NCBI GenBank assembly: GCA_963667515.2 | Contig: CAXXXY010000006.1 | Coordinates: forward strand, 186,001 to 250,000 | Direction: 5' to 3' | Source: VYDC01 sp963667515 | GTDB taxonomy: Bacteria; Chloroflexota; Dehalococcoidia; UBA2979 | DNA: 64,000 bases | Shown: positions 40,167-49,475 of the stretch, one piece after another | How positions within the stretch are numbered: the stretch's first letter is position 1 | How the letters are laid out: each line of letters opens with the position of its first letter | Position numbers and translations under genes: made by a program | The notes under the pieces: generated by a model | The model's input: the letters and a program-made list of their open reading frames with translations, nothing else | The model's database searches: none | Told to the model about the DNA's origin: nothing

Positions 40167-41792
40167 ATGCCCCACACCGAGGAGACAGCGAGCGGCGCCG
40201 CTGCGCCCCCCGGCGGCGCCACCGAGGCCCCCGCTGCGGCGATGGCTGCCGCCGCCGTCGCCCAGCCGACCGTCTCCAGCGGCGCGCCCGCCGAGGCCGC
40301 GCCGCTGGAGACGGTCGGCGGCCCGCCGCGCTCGAACAAGCGCGAGCGGCGGCGCAAGCGGCGGCGACGCGCGCGCGGCGAGCTGCCGTCGCCCTTCGAG
40401 GTCACGCTCGACGGCTTCGCCGCGGGCGGCACGGCGGTGGGCCGCGCGCCCGACGGCCGCATCGTCTTCGTCGAGTACGCGCTGCCCGGCGAGCGCGTGA
40501 TCGCCGAGGTGACGGGCGAGTCGCCCTCCTACCTCGAGGCGCGCGCGACCGAGGTGCTCGAGGCCTCGCCCGCGCGCGTGGAGCCGCCGTGCCCCTACTT
40601 CGGGCGCTGCGGCGGCTGCCAGCTCCAGCACATCGACTACGCCGAGCAGCTCGTGCTGAAGACGGAGCTGGTGCGCGAGCAGCTGCGGCGCATCGGCCGC
40701 TTCGAGGATCCGCCCGTGGCCGCGGCGCTCGGCATGGCGCACCCCTGGGGCTACCGCAACCACATGCGCTTCACGGTCCGCCGCGACGGCGACGTCGGCT
40801 TCATGGAGCGCGGCACGCACCGCTTCCTGCGCGTGGACCGCTGCCTGATCGCGCACGACGCGGTGAACGCCGTGCTCAAGCGCGCCCAGGACGCGACGAC
40901 CGGCACGCGGCAGCTCTCCGTGCGCGTCGGCGCGGCGACCGGCGAGCTGCTGATTCAGCCGCGGCTGCGCTGGCGACCGCGGAAGCGCCCGCTCGCGTCC
41001 GGCCAGCCCCACTACCACGACGAGCTGGGCGGCCGCCGCTTCCGCGTCTCCGCCGCGGCGTTCTTCCAGGTGAACGCGCAGCAGGCTGAGCGGCTCGCGC
41101 GACTGGTGCGCGAGCGTGTGATCGAGGCGCAGCCCGGAGTCGTCGTCGACGCCTACGCCGGGGTCGGCACGTTCGCCGCGCTGCTGTCGGGCGGGGGGCC
41201 GTGGCGCGTGCTCAGCATCGAGGAGTCGGCGGCCGCCGGGAACGACGCCGAGGTCAACCTCGCCGATCTGCCCGAGGTGACGCGGCTCGTCGGGACCGTC
41301 GAGGAGCTGCTGCCCGGCCTCGACCCGGAGCCGGAGCTGGTGATCGTCGACCCGCCGCGCGTGGGGCTCGCGCCCGGGGTGGTGGAGGCGCTGCTCGTCT
41401 CGGCCTGCCGCCGCCTCGTCTACGTCTCGTGCGACCCCGCGACGCTGGCGCGCGACCTGCGGCTGCTCGTCGACGGCGACGCGACCGGCGGGCGCCCCGG
41501 CTTCACGCTCGCCTCGGTGCAGCCGCTCGACATGTTCCCGCAGACGCAGCACATCGAGTGCGTCGCGACCCTCGACCGGACCGCTCCCGCCGCGGCCGCG
41601 CCCGACGCTGGCGCTCCCGACGCTGGCACGCCGGACGCTGGCATGGCCCACAGGGCCGCCTCGGACACAACTGCAGTCGACGGCACCACGCCCGGGGGAG
41701 CCGCTCCCGCCCCCCCTGCGCCCGACGAGCTCGCGCCCGACCGCGCCGCCCCGGACGACGACGCGCCCGACGGGCCGGCGCCGCCGGCGTGA
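40167..41792 (+). CDS. rlmD: 23S rRNA (uracil-C5)-methyltransferase RlmD
   Basis: 541 residues. The first 70 are Ala/Pro-rich then strongly basic (K-R-E-R-R-R-K-R-R-R-R), followed by a TRAM domain (L-D-G-F-A-A-G-G-T-A-V-G). The Fe-S site is C-P-Y-F-G-R-C-G-G-C (about residue 141). SAM fold: F-F-Q-V-N-A-Q-Q, D-A-Y-A-G-V-G-T-F, D-P-P-R-V-G-L, and catalytic S-C-D-P-A-T-L-A-R-D (Cys about 421). It methylates a uridine in 23S rRNA (U1939-type) or, if RumB/TrmA-like, another RNA. A Pro/Asp/Ala tail of about 70 residues ends the protein and includes three 15-bp repeats (41604-41648, D-A-G-x-P). It overlaps maf by GTGA. Confidence 0.92.
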   Translation: MPHTEETASGAAAPPGGATEAPAAAMAAAAVAQPTVSSGAPAEAAPLETVGGPPRSNKRERRRKRRRRARGELPSPFEVTLDGFAAGGTAVGRAPDGRIVFVEYALPGERVIAEVTGESPSYLEARATEVLEASPARVEPPCPYFGRCGGCQLQHIDYAEQLVLKTELVREQLRRIGRFEDPPVAAALGMAHPWGYRNHMRFTVRRDGDVGFMERGTHRFLRVDRCLIAHDAVNAVLKRAQDATTGTRQLSVRVGAATGELLIQPRLRWRPRKRPLASGQPHYHDELGGRRFRVSAAAFFQVNAQQAERLARLVRERVIEAQPGVVVDAYAGVGTFAALLSGGGPWRVLSIEESAAAGNDAEVNLADLPEVTRLVGTVEELLPGLDPEPELVIVDPPRVGLAPGVVEALLVSACRRLVYVSCDPATLARDLRLLVDGDATGGRPGFTLASVQPLDMFPQTQHIECVATLDRTAPAAAAPDAGAPDAGTPDAGMAHRAASDTTAVDGTTPGGAAPAPPAPDELAPDRAAPDDDAPDGPAPPA

Positions 41793-42517
41793 GCGAGGCG
41801 CCCGCGATCGTGCTCGCGTCGGCGTCGCCGCGGCGCCGCGAGCTGCTCGCGGAGCTCGGCGTCGCCTTCGAGGTGCGCCTCGCCGCGATCGACGAGCGCA
41901 GCGACGAGCCCGACCCCGCCCGCCGCGCCACGGCGCTCGCCCTCGCGAAGGCGCGCGCCGTCGACGAGCGGGCCCCGGGCGCGCTCGTGTCGCGTGCGCT
42001 GGTGCTGGGCGCCGACACGATCGTTGTTGCGCCGGGCGGGGAGCTGCTCGGCAAGCCCCGGGGCGCCGCCGAGGCGCGCGCGATGCTGGGCGCGCTGCGC
42101 GGCCGCACGCACCGCGTGCTCACCGGCGTGGTGGCCGTGCGCGGGGGCGAGGCCGCGGCCGAGTGCGTCGCGACCGCCGTGGAGATGCGCGCTTACGGCG
42201 ACGGCGAGGTCGAGCGCTATGTCGCTCGCGGCGAGCCCTTCGACAAGGCGGGCGGCTACGCGATCCAGGACCCGGAGCTCGCGCCGGCCGCGCGCGCCGA
42301 CGGCTGCGTCTGCTCCGTGATCGGGCTGCCGCTGTGGAGCGTGCGGCGGCTGCTGGCCGCCGTCGGCGGCATCGAGGCGCGGCCGCCCGCCCTCGATCGC
42401 TGCGCCGCCTGCCCGCTGCGGGACGCGCCGCAGAGCGTCGAGATCGACGCGCCCGCCTCCGCCGGTCCCGCGGGCCCCGCCGGCCCGCGCCGCCGCGAGC
42501 GCCCCGGCACGGGATGA
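41789..42517 (+). CDS. maf: Maf-like nucleoside triphosphate pyrophosphatase
   Basis: 242 residues from GTG 41789 (V-S-E-A-P-A-I-V-L-A-S-A-S-P-R-R). Maf signature S-x-S-P-R-R-x-E-L-L at the N-terminus, G-A-D-T-I-V at residue 72 (metal Asp), K-P-x-x-x-x-E-A-R-A-M-L, and G-E-P-F-D-K-A-G-G-Y-A-I-Q (about 150). It hydrolyses dTTP/UTP or modified nucleotides, limiting misincorporation. The protein has an unusual 50-residue C-terminal extension with C-A-A-C-P-L and low-complexity sequence. It is coupled to rlmD upstream and to the methyltransferase downstream (ATGA). Confidence 0.93.
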   Translation: MSEAPAIVLASASPRRRELLAELGVAFEVRLAAIDERSDEPDPARRATALALAKARAVDERAPGALVSRALVLGADTIVVAPGGELLGKPRGAAEARAMLGALRGRTHRVLTGVVAVRGGEAAAECVATAVEMRAYGDGEVERYVARGEPFDKAGGYAIQDPELAPAARADGCVCSVIGLPLWSVRRLLAAVGGIEARPPALDRCAACPLRDAPQSVEIDAPASAGPAGPAGPRRRERPGTG

Positions 42518-43106
42518 GCGGCCGCCTCCTCGCTGCGCTCTACCCGGCCGCGGAGCGCCTGCTGGGCCCGCGCTACGACGCGCTGCGCCGCGAGCTGCTC
42601 GCCGACCTCGAGGGCCGCGTGCTGGAGCTGGGCGCGGCAGCGGCGCGCTGCTGCCGCGCTACCCGGCGAGCGCGGGGGTGATCGCGCTCGACCGCAGCCC
42701 GCACATGCTGCGCCGCGCGCGGCCCGCCGCGGCCGCCCGGGGAGCGACGGAGCTGCTGCTGGGCGACGACGACGCGCTGCCGCTCGCCACGGGCTCCGTC
42801 GACGCCGCGGTGTCGAGCCTCGTGCTGTGCTCCGTAGCACGGCCCGCCGAGACGCTCGCCGAGGTCGCGCGCGTGCTGCGGCCCGGCGGCGCGCTGCGGC
42901 TGCTGAAGCACGTCCGCGCGCGTCGCCCCGCGCTCGCCGCTGCCCAGCGCGCCGCCTCGCCGGCGTGGAGCTGGCTCGCCGACGGCTGCCGCCTCGACCG
43001 CGACACCGAGAGCGCCGTCGCGGAGGCGGGCTTCGTCGTCGAGGAGCGGCGCCGCTTCACCCTCGGCGTGCCGCACGTCGCGATCTGGGCGCGCTCGCCG
43101 CGCTAG
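42514..43106 (+). pseudogene. SAM-dependent methyltransferase, single-base frameshift
   Basis: ATG 42514 overlaps the maf stop. The first frame reads L-L-A-D-L-E-G-R-V-L-E-L-G-A and then fails. The second frame begins L-L-P-R-Y-P-A-S-A-G-V-I-A-L-D-R-S-P-H-M-L. Inserting one G near 42636 would give E-L-G-A-G-S-G-A-L-L-P-R-Y-P, a standard class I SAM motif. The rest has V-D-A-A-V-S-S-L-V-L-C-S-V, V-L-R-P-G-G-A-L-R-L-L-K-H-V. This is a Ubi/Coq-like or arsenite-like methyltransferase, about 197 residues. A missing base in the sequence is as likely as real inactivation. Confidence 0.8.
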
Positions 43107-43134
43107 GGCTGTCTGGGCGCGCTCGCCGCGCTAG
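43084..43134 (+). repeat. 23-bp tandem duplication at the methyltransferase 3' end
   Basis: TCTGGGCGCGCTCGCCGCGC plus TAG occurs at 43084-43106 and again at 43112-43134, separated by GGCTG. The copy covers the last codons and the stop of the methyltransferase gene. Confidence 0.85.
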
Positions 43135-43252
43135 CTGATCGGAGGGCGTCCGACCGACAGGGCTGTCGGCCAAAAGGGCACCCGCCGCGGGACCAGCGGG
43201 TGACGACAGGTGGGGGGCGCGCGTGGAGACTGTCGGCGTAAGGCGGGCTAGT

Positions 43253-44302
43253 TGTACTACCCAGGAAGGTTGTTCACAGGCGGGAGGCGGGGACGGCCCC
43301 GCCGACGCCGCCGTGCGGTCGGCGGTGATTGTAGCGGTAGAGCCAGCGTGGGAGCTGGCGCAGCCGCTCGGCGTTGGAGCGGTAGGGGCGGGCGTAGGCC
43401 CACTCGTTCTGCAGGATCTGGATGAAACGCTCGGCTTTGCCGTTCGTCTGCGGGCGGTAGGGCCGCGTGTGCGACAGCCGCACGTCTGCGGCAGCGGCGG
43501 CGCCGTGGAAGCTGCGGGCGACGGTGTAGGCCTTCGCGTTGTCGGTCAGGACCCGGCGCACGCGCACGCCACGCCGGCGGAAGGCCGCGAGCGCCTGCTC
43601 GAGGAAGGCGGCGCAGCTCGCGCCACGCTCGTCGGGCAGGACGGAGACGTAGGCGTAACGGCTGTGGTCGTCGACGGCGACGTGTAGGTACTCCAGCCCC
43701 AGCGAACGCCGCGAATGCGGCCCGGAGCGCGTCTCGGCGAAGCCAGGCGCCATTCGCTTGCCGCCGCCCTCGGGGACGCGCCCGAGCTTCTTCACGTCGA
43801 GATGCAGCAGGTCGCCGGGGGCGTCGTGCTCGTAGCGGACCGGCTCCCGGGTGACGCGGTGCAGGCGGTCGAGCCGGTTGAGGCCGCGGCGCCGCAGCAC
43901 GGCGTAGACCGTGGAGCGGGCGACCCCGAGCGCCCACTGGATGCGATGCGGCCCGAATCCCTGCGTGCGTCGCACGGCGCAGATGCGTCGCTCCAGCTCG
44001 GGCGGCGTGCGCCGGGGATGCGCGCGCGGGGCGGAGCTGCGGTCCTCGAGCCCTGCCGCTCCCTCCGCCCGGAAGCGCCCCAGCCACTTGGCAACGGTGT
44101 GGCGGGAGACGCGGAAGTGGCGAGCGACCTCAGCCTGGGGCCAGCCGGCGTCCACTTCCCGCACGAGCTCGAGTCGGGTCAGCGGCGTCAGCCGCGCGTT
44201 ACGATGGGCCATGAGGGTGTCCTCTCCTCGCTACTGCCGTGCTGTCACACACAGCAGCGGGCGAGGCCCCTCATCCTGTCAACAACCTACGTGGGAACTA
44301 CA
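43253..44302 (-). mobile_element. IS481-family insertion sequence with 6-bp target duplication
   Basis: 1050 bp. The terminal inverted repeats start TGTACTACCC (43253) and, on the other strand, TGTAGTTCCC (44302), about 28 bp with five mismatches and shared AGGTTGTT core. Flanks carry the direct repeat GCTAGT at 43247-43252 and 44303-44308. It holds one transposase gene on the minus strand. The intact ends and duplication indicate a recent, simple insertion. Confidence 0.93.
43274..44212 (-). CDS. IS481-family transposase
   Basis: 312 residues. N-terminal helix-turn-helix (W-P-Q-A-E-V-A-R-H-F-R-V-S-R-H-T-V-A-K-W), second HTH (G-F-G-P-H-R-I-Q-W-A-L-G), then rve core: D in L-L-H-L-D-V-K-K-L, D in A-V-D-D-H-S-R-Y-A-Y-V, E in P-Q-T-N-G-K-A-E-R-F-I-Q. 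All catalytic residues and the C-terminal R-W-L-Y-R-Y-N-H-R-R-P-H are present, so the enzyme is probably active. No frameshift is needed, as usual in this family. Confidence 0.95.
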   Translation of the reverse strand: MAHRNARLTPLTRLELVREVDAGWPQAEVARHFRVSRHTVAKWLGRFRAEGAAGLEDRSSAPRAHPRRTPPELERRICAVRRTQGFGPHRIQWALGVARSTVYAVLRRRGLNRLDRLHRVTREPVRYEHDAPGDLLHLDVKKLGRVPEGGGKRMAPGFAETRSGPHSRRSLGLEYLHVAVDDHSRYAYVSVLPDERGASCAAFLEQALAAFRRRGVRVRRVLTDNAKAYTVARSFHGAAAAADVRLSHTRPYRPQTNGKAERFIQILQNEWAYARPYRSNAERLRQLPRWLYRYNHRRPHGGVGGAVPASRL

Positions 44303-44306
44303 GCTA

Positions 44307-44567
44307 GTGGCGCTCTCCTTCTTCATGGAGTCGTCGTTCATCGCGCTCACCGGCATCGCGATCGGGCTCGTGATGGGGACGGCGCTCTCCTACAACCTGC
44401 TGACCGATCCCGAGTTCACGGAGGGCACGGACATCGCGTTCCGCGTGCCGTGGTTCCGCATCCTGCTCATCTCGGGGATCGCCTACGGGGCCTCGGCGGC
44501 GATGACGCTGCTGCCCGCGCGCGCGGCCTCGAGGGTGCCGGTCGCGGAGGCGCTCCGCTACGAGTAG
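44307..44567 (+). pseudogene. 3' fragment of an FtsX-like ABC permease
   Basis: About 86 residues: F-F-M-E-S-S-F-I-A-L-T-G-I-A-I-G and V-P-W-F-R-I-L-L-I-S-G-I, then A-M-T-L-L-P-A-R-A-A-S-R-V-P-V-A-E-A-L-R-Y-E at the stop. This is the C-terminal helix pair and tail of MacB/FtsX permeases. In the pre-insertion sequence an in-frame stop (TAA) precedes it, so the gene was already truncated before the IS481 copy inserted next to it. The ABC subunit and N-terminal part are not in this window. Confidence 0.8.
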
Positions 44568-44646
44568 CCCGCCGCGCCGCGCGAGCGAGCACCCGCGGCC
44601 GCGGGCGAACGAGAGGCCATCGAGGGGCGGGCGGCTCGCGCTATGC

Positions 44647-44750
44647 GGCAGGACGCTCGCCGAGCCCTCTCGCCCGCCGCCGGCCCCGCACGAGCACAGG
44701 CACATGCTCCCACCGGCTCGGCAGCCACCAGGGTGCAGCCGAACGCTGCC
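44647..44750 (-). repeat. Intergenic hairpin repeat, locus 5 (degraded)
   Basis: Begins with GGCAGGACGCTCGCCGAGCC, nearly identical to the segment at 5900. It ends with GGCAGCC and GCAGCC-GAA-CGCTGC (44735-44749), where one stem pair is mismatched. It lies at the 3' end of gltB. Confidence 0.6.
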
Positions 44751-47700
44751 CTAGCGGCGGGCGGCGACGCCGCCGTTCTGCTGCATCGCGCGCAGCGTCT
44801 GCAGGTGGCGCCGGACGACCACCATCGCGCCGCCCTCGGTCACGGCGAACTTGGGCGCCACCTTCCAGAATTGCGGCAGGTAGTGGCGCCAGTCGCGCAG
44901 GATCTGGCCGGCGCGCGCCGAGCCCGTGAGCTCGCGGTGGCGCAGGATCAGCGTCTCCAGCAGCTCCACGTCCTCGGCCGCGGTCACCTGCTCGAGGCCG
45001 ACCAGCTCCTGGTTCACGCGCGTGCGGAAGTCGCCCGCCTCGTCCAGCACGAAGGCGACGCCGTTGGACATGCCCGCGCCGAAGTTGCGCCCGGTGGCGC
45101 CGAGGCTCACGACGACGCCGTCCGTCATGTACTCGCAGCCGTGGTCGCCGATGCCCTCGACGACGGCGCGCGCGCCCGAGTTGCGCACGGCGAAGCGCTC
45201 GCCCGCGCGGCCGGCGATGAAGAGATTGCCGCCGGTGGCGCCGTAGAGGACGGTGTTCCCGACCAGCACGCCCTCGTGCGAGGGGAAGCCCGCGTCGTCG
45301 GCCGAGCGGATCGTGATCTCGCCGCCGCCCATGCCCTTGCCCACGTAGTCGTTCGCCTCGCCCAGCAGCCGCAGCCGCACCCCGCGCACGAGGAACGCGC
45401 CGAACGACTGGCCGGCCGAGCCGTGGAAGGTGAGGTCGACGGTGCCGTCGGGCAGCCCCTCGTCGCCGCGGCGATGCGCGATCACGCCGGAGATGCGCGC
45501 GCCCACCGCGCGATCGATGTTGCGCACGGCGTAGGAGCGCGAGGTCTGCTGCCCGCGCTCGATGGCGTCGCCGATGTCGGCGAGCACGCGGTCGTCCAGC
45601 GGCTCGTCGCGCGGGCGGTCGTTGCGCGGCTGGAGCTGGCGGTGCGGCCGCGTCCCCTGCGGGTCGACGGCGGTGATCACGCGCGAGAGGTCGACGCCCT
45701 CGTAGCGGTGCGAGGGCTCCAGGTCGGTGCGCTGCCGCAGCAGGTCGGCGCGGCCGATCAGATCGTCGAGGCGCTCGTAGCCGAGGTAGGCGAGGATCTC
45801 GCGCACCTCCTGCCCGACGTGCGAGAGGTAGGAGTGCAGCATCGCAGGCTCGCCGAAGTACTTCTCGCGCAGGTCCTCGCGCTGCGTCGCGACGCCCACC
45901 GGGCAGGTGTTGAGGTGGCACTGGCGCGCCATCTTGCAGCCCAGCGCCACCATCGCCGCCGTGCCGAAACCGTACTGCTCCGCACCGAGCAGCGCCGCGA
46001 CCACCACGTCGCGGCCGGTGTGCAGCCCGCCGTCGGCGCGCAGGATCACGCGGCCGCGAAGGTCGTTCATCACCAGCACCTGCTGCGTCTCCGCGAGCCC
46101 CAGCTCCCACGGCGCGCCCGCGTACTTGATGGAGGAGAGCGGGCTGGCGCCGGTGCCGCCGTCGGCGCCCGAGATCTGGATCACGTCGGCGTAGCCCTTC
46201 GCCACGCCGGCCGCGATCGTCCCCACGCCCTCCGAGGCCACGAGCTTCACGCAGACGCGCGCGCGCGGGTTGGCGATCTTCAGGTCATAGATGAGCTGCG
46301 CGAGGTCCTCGATCGAGTAGATGTCGTGGTGCGGCGGCGGCGAGATCAAAGTCGTGCCCGGCATCACGTGGCGTAGCTGCGCGATGTACGGCGAGACCTT
46401 GTAGCCGGGCAGCTGCCCGCCCTCGCCGGGCTTGGAGCCCTGCGAGATCTTGATCTCCAGCTCGGCGGCGGCGGCCAGGTAGGCCGGCGTCACGCCGAAG
46501 CGGCCCGAAGCCACCTGCTTCACCTGCGAGTTGGCGTCGCGCTTCTCCCCGCCCGGCAGGTAGCGGCTCGGATCCTCGCCGCCCTCCCCGGTGTTGGAGC
46601 GCCCGCCGAGGCGGTTCATGGCGCGCGCCAGATCCTCGTGCGCCTCGGGCGAGAGCGCGCCCAGCGACATCGCCCCGGTCTGGAAGCGCTGCGTGATCGC
46701 GTGCAGCGGCTCGACGCGCTCGATCGCGATCGGCTCGCGCTCGGGCGCCAGCTCCAGCAGGTCGCGCAGCGCCGTCGGCGGCCGCGAGTAGACGAGCTGC
46801 GTGAAGTCGCGGTAGCCCTCGGCGCCCGCGCCCTGCGCCACCTTCTGCAGCTGACGCCACACCGGCGGCTCGTTCGCGTGGTAGTCCCCGTCGCGGCGGT
46901 ACTTGTACCAGCCGCCGTGCGGAAGCTCCGCCTCGCCGTAGGCGGCCGCGTGCCGCTCGCCGACGTCGCGCGCGATCTCCGCGTAGCCGATGCCGCCGAT
47001 GCGCGAGGTGGTGCCGGGGAAGCTCGCCTGCACCACCTCGTCGGAGATGCCCAGGGCCTCGAAGATCTGGCCGCCGTGATAGGAGGAGACGGCGGAGATG
47101 CCCATCTTCGACATGATCTTGAGGATGCCGGTGTCGACCGCCTGCTCGTAGGGGACGAGCACATCCTCGAACGGCCGCTCGCCGAACTCGCCCTCCTCGT
47201 GGAGCTGCCGCAGCGTCTGGAACGCGAGGTAGGGGTTCACCGCCGAGGCGCCGAAGCCGATCAGGCAGGCGAGGTGGTGCACGTCGCGCGCGTCGCCCGC
47301 CTCCGCGACGATGCTGGCGCGCATGCGCCGCCCCTCGCGGATCAGGTAGTGGTGCACGGTGGCGACCGCCAGCAGCATCGGGATCGGCGCCCACAGCTCG
47401 TCGGTGAGGCGGTCGCTGATGATGATGACCGTGTGCCCCTCGTCGACGGCCAGCACGGCGGCGGCGCAGAGCTCCTCCAGCCCGCGGCGCAGCCCCTGCT
47501 CCCCGTCCGCCGCGAGGAAGCGCGCGTGCAGCGTGGTCACGGAGATGTCGGCGAGCGGCGACTGGCGCAGCGCCACGACCTCCTCATCGGTCAGCAGCGG
47601 GCTCGTGAGGTGCACGAGGCGCGCCGCCTCCGGCGTCGCCTCCAGCAGCGAGTGCCGCCGCCCGAGGTAGGTGTCCAGCGACATCACGATCTCTTCGCGG

Positions 47701-49418
47701 ACCGAGTCGATCGGCGGGTTCGTGACCTGCGCGAAGCGCTGCCGGAAGTACGTGTAGAGCAGCCGCGAGTCGTCCTGCAGCGCAGAGGGCGGCGTGTCGT
47801 CGCCCATCGAGCCGGTGGCCTCCTTGCCGTCAATCGCCATCGGCTTGAGGACGAACTGCAGCTCCTCGTGCGTGTAGCCGTGGAGGCGCTGCAGCAGCGG
47901 CAGGTCCGCGCCCGCGAGGTGCGCGCGCTCCAGCGCGCCGCGCGCGCGCCCGTTGCCGCGCGCGCCGTCCACGTCCTCCTCGTCGCCGCGCTCCGTGGCG
48001 CGGCGCAGGTGGTGCAGGTTGCGGCGCACCCACTCGCCGTACGGCCGGCGGGAGGAGACCTCGCGCTTGATCTCGTCGTTGTGCATCAGCCGCTTGCGTG
48101 CCGTGTCGACGGCGACCATCTGGCCGGGCCCCAGACGCCCCGACTCCACGATCTCGCCCGGCGGCAGTTCCACCAGGCCCACCTCGGACGCCATCACCAC
48201 CAGCCCGTCGCGCGTCACCTGGTAGCGCGCGGGGCGCAGCCCGTTGCGGTCCAGCACCGCGGCCACGGTGCTGCCGTTGGTGACGGCGATCGCGGCCGGG
48301 CCGTCCCACGGCTCGGAGAGGCACGCGTGGTACTCGTAGAACGCCCGCAGCGTGGCGTCCATGTGGGGCATGTTCTCCCACGGCTCCGGGATCAGCATCA
48401 TCAGCGCGTGCAGCAGGCCGCGGCCCGAGTGCACCAGCAGCTCGAGCGCCTCGTCGAAGGAGGCGGTGTCGGAGCCGATGGGCCAGATCACGGGGAACAG
48501 CTCCGTGAGCTGCTCGCCCCACAGCGCCGAGGTGAGCTCGGGCTCGCGCGCGCGCATCCAGTTGCGGTTGCCGACCAGCGTGTTGATCTCGCCGTTGTGC
48601 GCGACCATCCGGAACGGCTGCGCCAGCGTCCAGTTGGGCAGCGTATTGGTGGCGAAGCGCTGGTGCAGCAGCGCCAGCGCGGAGACGGTGCGCTCGTCGC
48701 CCAGGTCGGGGTAGAAGGCCGCCAGCTGCGGCGCCACCATCAGCCCCTTGTAGACGACGGTGCGCGCCGAGAGCGAGACGATGTAGCAGTCGACGCCGTC
48801 CTCGTGGTAGCGCCGCTCGGCGCGCCGCCGCGCAAGGTAGAGCGCGCGGTCGAAGTCGGGGCCCGCCTGCAGCACCCCGGGGCGCGCCAGCAGCAGCTGC
48901 TCGATGCCGGGCAGCGTGTCGAGCGCGAACCCGCCCAAGACGGACGGGTCGATCGGCACCTCGCGCCAGCCGATCACCTCGACGCCCACCGAGCGCGCGG
49001 CCTCCTCGAGAATGGCGCGGGCGCGCGGCCGCTCCGCCTCCTCGTGCGGGAGGAAGGTCATCGCCACGGCGAGCTGATCGCGCTGCTGAAGCGGCCGACC
49101 GAGGCGCGCAGCGTCATCCTCCAGCAGCTCGAAGGGGAGCTGGATGGTGACGCCCGCGCCGTCGCCGGAGGAGGCGTCCGCGGAGACCGCGCCGCGGTGG
49201 GTGAGGTTGACCACCCCCTCCACCGCCAGCTCCACCACGCGGTGCGAGCGGGCGCCGTCCAGCTGCGCCACGAAGCCCGTGCCGCAGGCGTCATGCTCCT
49301 GCGCGGGGTCGTAGAGCAGCCGGCCCGCCGCCACCTCCTCCACGGAGGCGACGCGACGCGGCCCGCCCGCGAGGCCGGGCGCGCCAGGGAATACCGGAAC
49401 TCGACCCTGTGCCGTCAC
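44751..49418 (-). CDS. gltB: Glutamate synthase large subunit
   Basis: 1555 residues from GTG 49418 with GAGGAAG just upstream; the long frame beyond is non-coding. Cys45 in H-D-A-C-G-T-G-F is the glutaminase nucleophile after propeptide removal. Central and FMN domains include I-S-Q-G-S-K-P-G-E-G-G-Q-L-P-G and S-G-A-D-G-G-T-G-A-S-P. The 3Fe-4S ligands are C-K-M-A-R-Q-C-H-L-N-T-C (about 1156). The C-terminal beta-helix has repeated G-x-x-G-x-x-x-G. It makes two glutamates from glutamine and 2-oxoglutarate. A -10 box (TATGAT, 49481-49476) is upstream. gltD is not adjacent, so it must be elsewhere or ferredoxin is the donor. Confidence 0.97.
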   Translation of the reverse strand: MTAQGRVPVFPGAPGLAGGPRRVASVEEVAAGRLLYDPAQEHDACGTGFVAQLDGARSHRVVELAVEGVVNLTHRGAVSADASSGDGAGVTIQLPFELLEDDAARLGRPLQQRDQLAVAMTFLPHEEAERPRARAILEEAARSVGVEVIGWREVPIDPSVLGGFALDTLPGIEQLLLARPGVLQAGPDFDRALYLARRRAERRYHEDGVDCYIVSLSARTVVYKGLMVAPQLAAFYPDLGDERTVSALALLHQRFATNTLPNWTLAQPFRMVAHNGEINTLVGNRNWMRAREPELTSALWGEQLTELFPVIWPIGSDTASFDEALELLVHSGRGLLHALMMLIPEPWENMPHMDATLRAFYEYHACLSEPWDGPAAIAVTNGSTVAAVLDRNGLRPARYQVTRDGLVVMASEVGLVELPPGEIVESGRLGPGQMVAVDTARKRLMHNDEIKREVSSRRPYGEWVRRNLHHLRRATERGDEEDVDGARGNGRARGALERAHLAGADLPLLQRLHGYTHEELQFVLKPMAIDGKEATGSMGDDTPPSALQDDSRLLYTYFRQRFAQVTNPPIDSVREEIVMSLDTYLGRRHSLLEATPEAARLVHLTSPLLTDEEVVALRQSPLADISVTTLHARFLAADGEQGLRRGLEELCAAAVLAVDEGHTVIIISDRLTDELWAPIPMLLAVATVHHYLIREGRRMRASIVAEAGDARDVHHLACLIGFGASAVNPYLAFQTLRQLHEEGEFGERPFEDVLVPYEQAVDTGILKIMSKMGISAVSSYHGGQIFEALGISDEVVQASFPGTTSRIGGIGYAEIARDVGERHAAAYGEAELPHGGWYKYRRDGDYHANEPPVWRQLQKVAQGAGAEGYRDFTQLVYSRPPTALRDLLELAPEREPIAIERVEPLHAITQRFQTGAMSLGALSPEAHEDLARAMNRLGGRSNTGEGGEDPSRYLPGGEKRDANSQVKQVASGRFGVTPAYLAAAAELEIKISQGSKPGEGGQLPGYKVSPYIAQLRHVMPGTTLISPPPHHDIYSIEDLAQLIYDLKIANPRARVCVKLVASEGVGTIAAGVAKGYADVIQISGADGGTGASPLSSIKYAGAPWELGLAETQQVLVMNDLRGRVILRADGGLHTGRDVVVAALLGAEQYGFGTAAMVALGCKMARQCHLNTCPVGVATQREDLREKYFGEPAMLHSYLSHVGQEVREILAYLGYERLDDLIGRADLLRQRTDLEPSHRYEGVDLSRVITAVDPQGTRPHRQLQPRNDRPRDEPLDDRVLADIGDAIERGQQTSRSYAVRNIDRAVGARISGVIAHRRGDEGLPDGTVDLTFHGSAGQSFGAFLVRGVRLRLLGEANDYVGKGMGGGEITIRSADDAGFPSHEGVLVGNTVLYGATGGNLFIAGRAGERFAVRNSGARAVVEGIGDHGCEYMTDGVVVSLGATGRNFGAGMSNGVAFVLDEAGDFRTRVNQELVGLEQVTAAEDVELLETLILRHRELTGSARAGQILRDWRHYLPQFWKVAPKFAVTEGGAMVVVRRHLQTLRAMQQNGGVAARR

Positions 49419-49475
49419 AGGCTTCCTCGCTCGCTCACGCTCGGGAGATTCAGGCCGGCGCCGCGCCGAACGCAC

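Noticed and set aside
41604..41648. The 15-bp repeats in the rlmD tail as members of the hairpin repeat family
   Set aside because: They share GACGCTGGC but lack the AGCG-GAA-CGCT core and the GGAGCGGCAGCC arm; they are an in-frame protein repeat (D-A-G-x-P).
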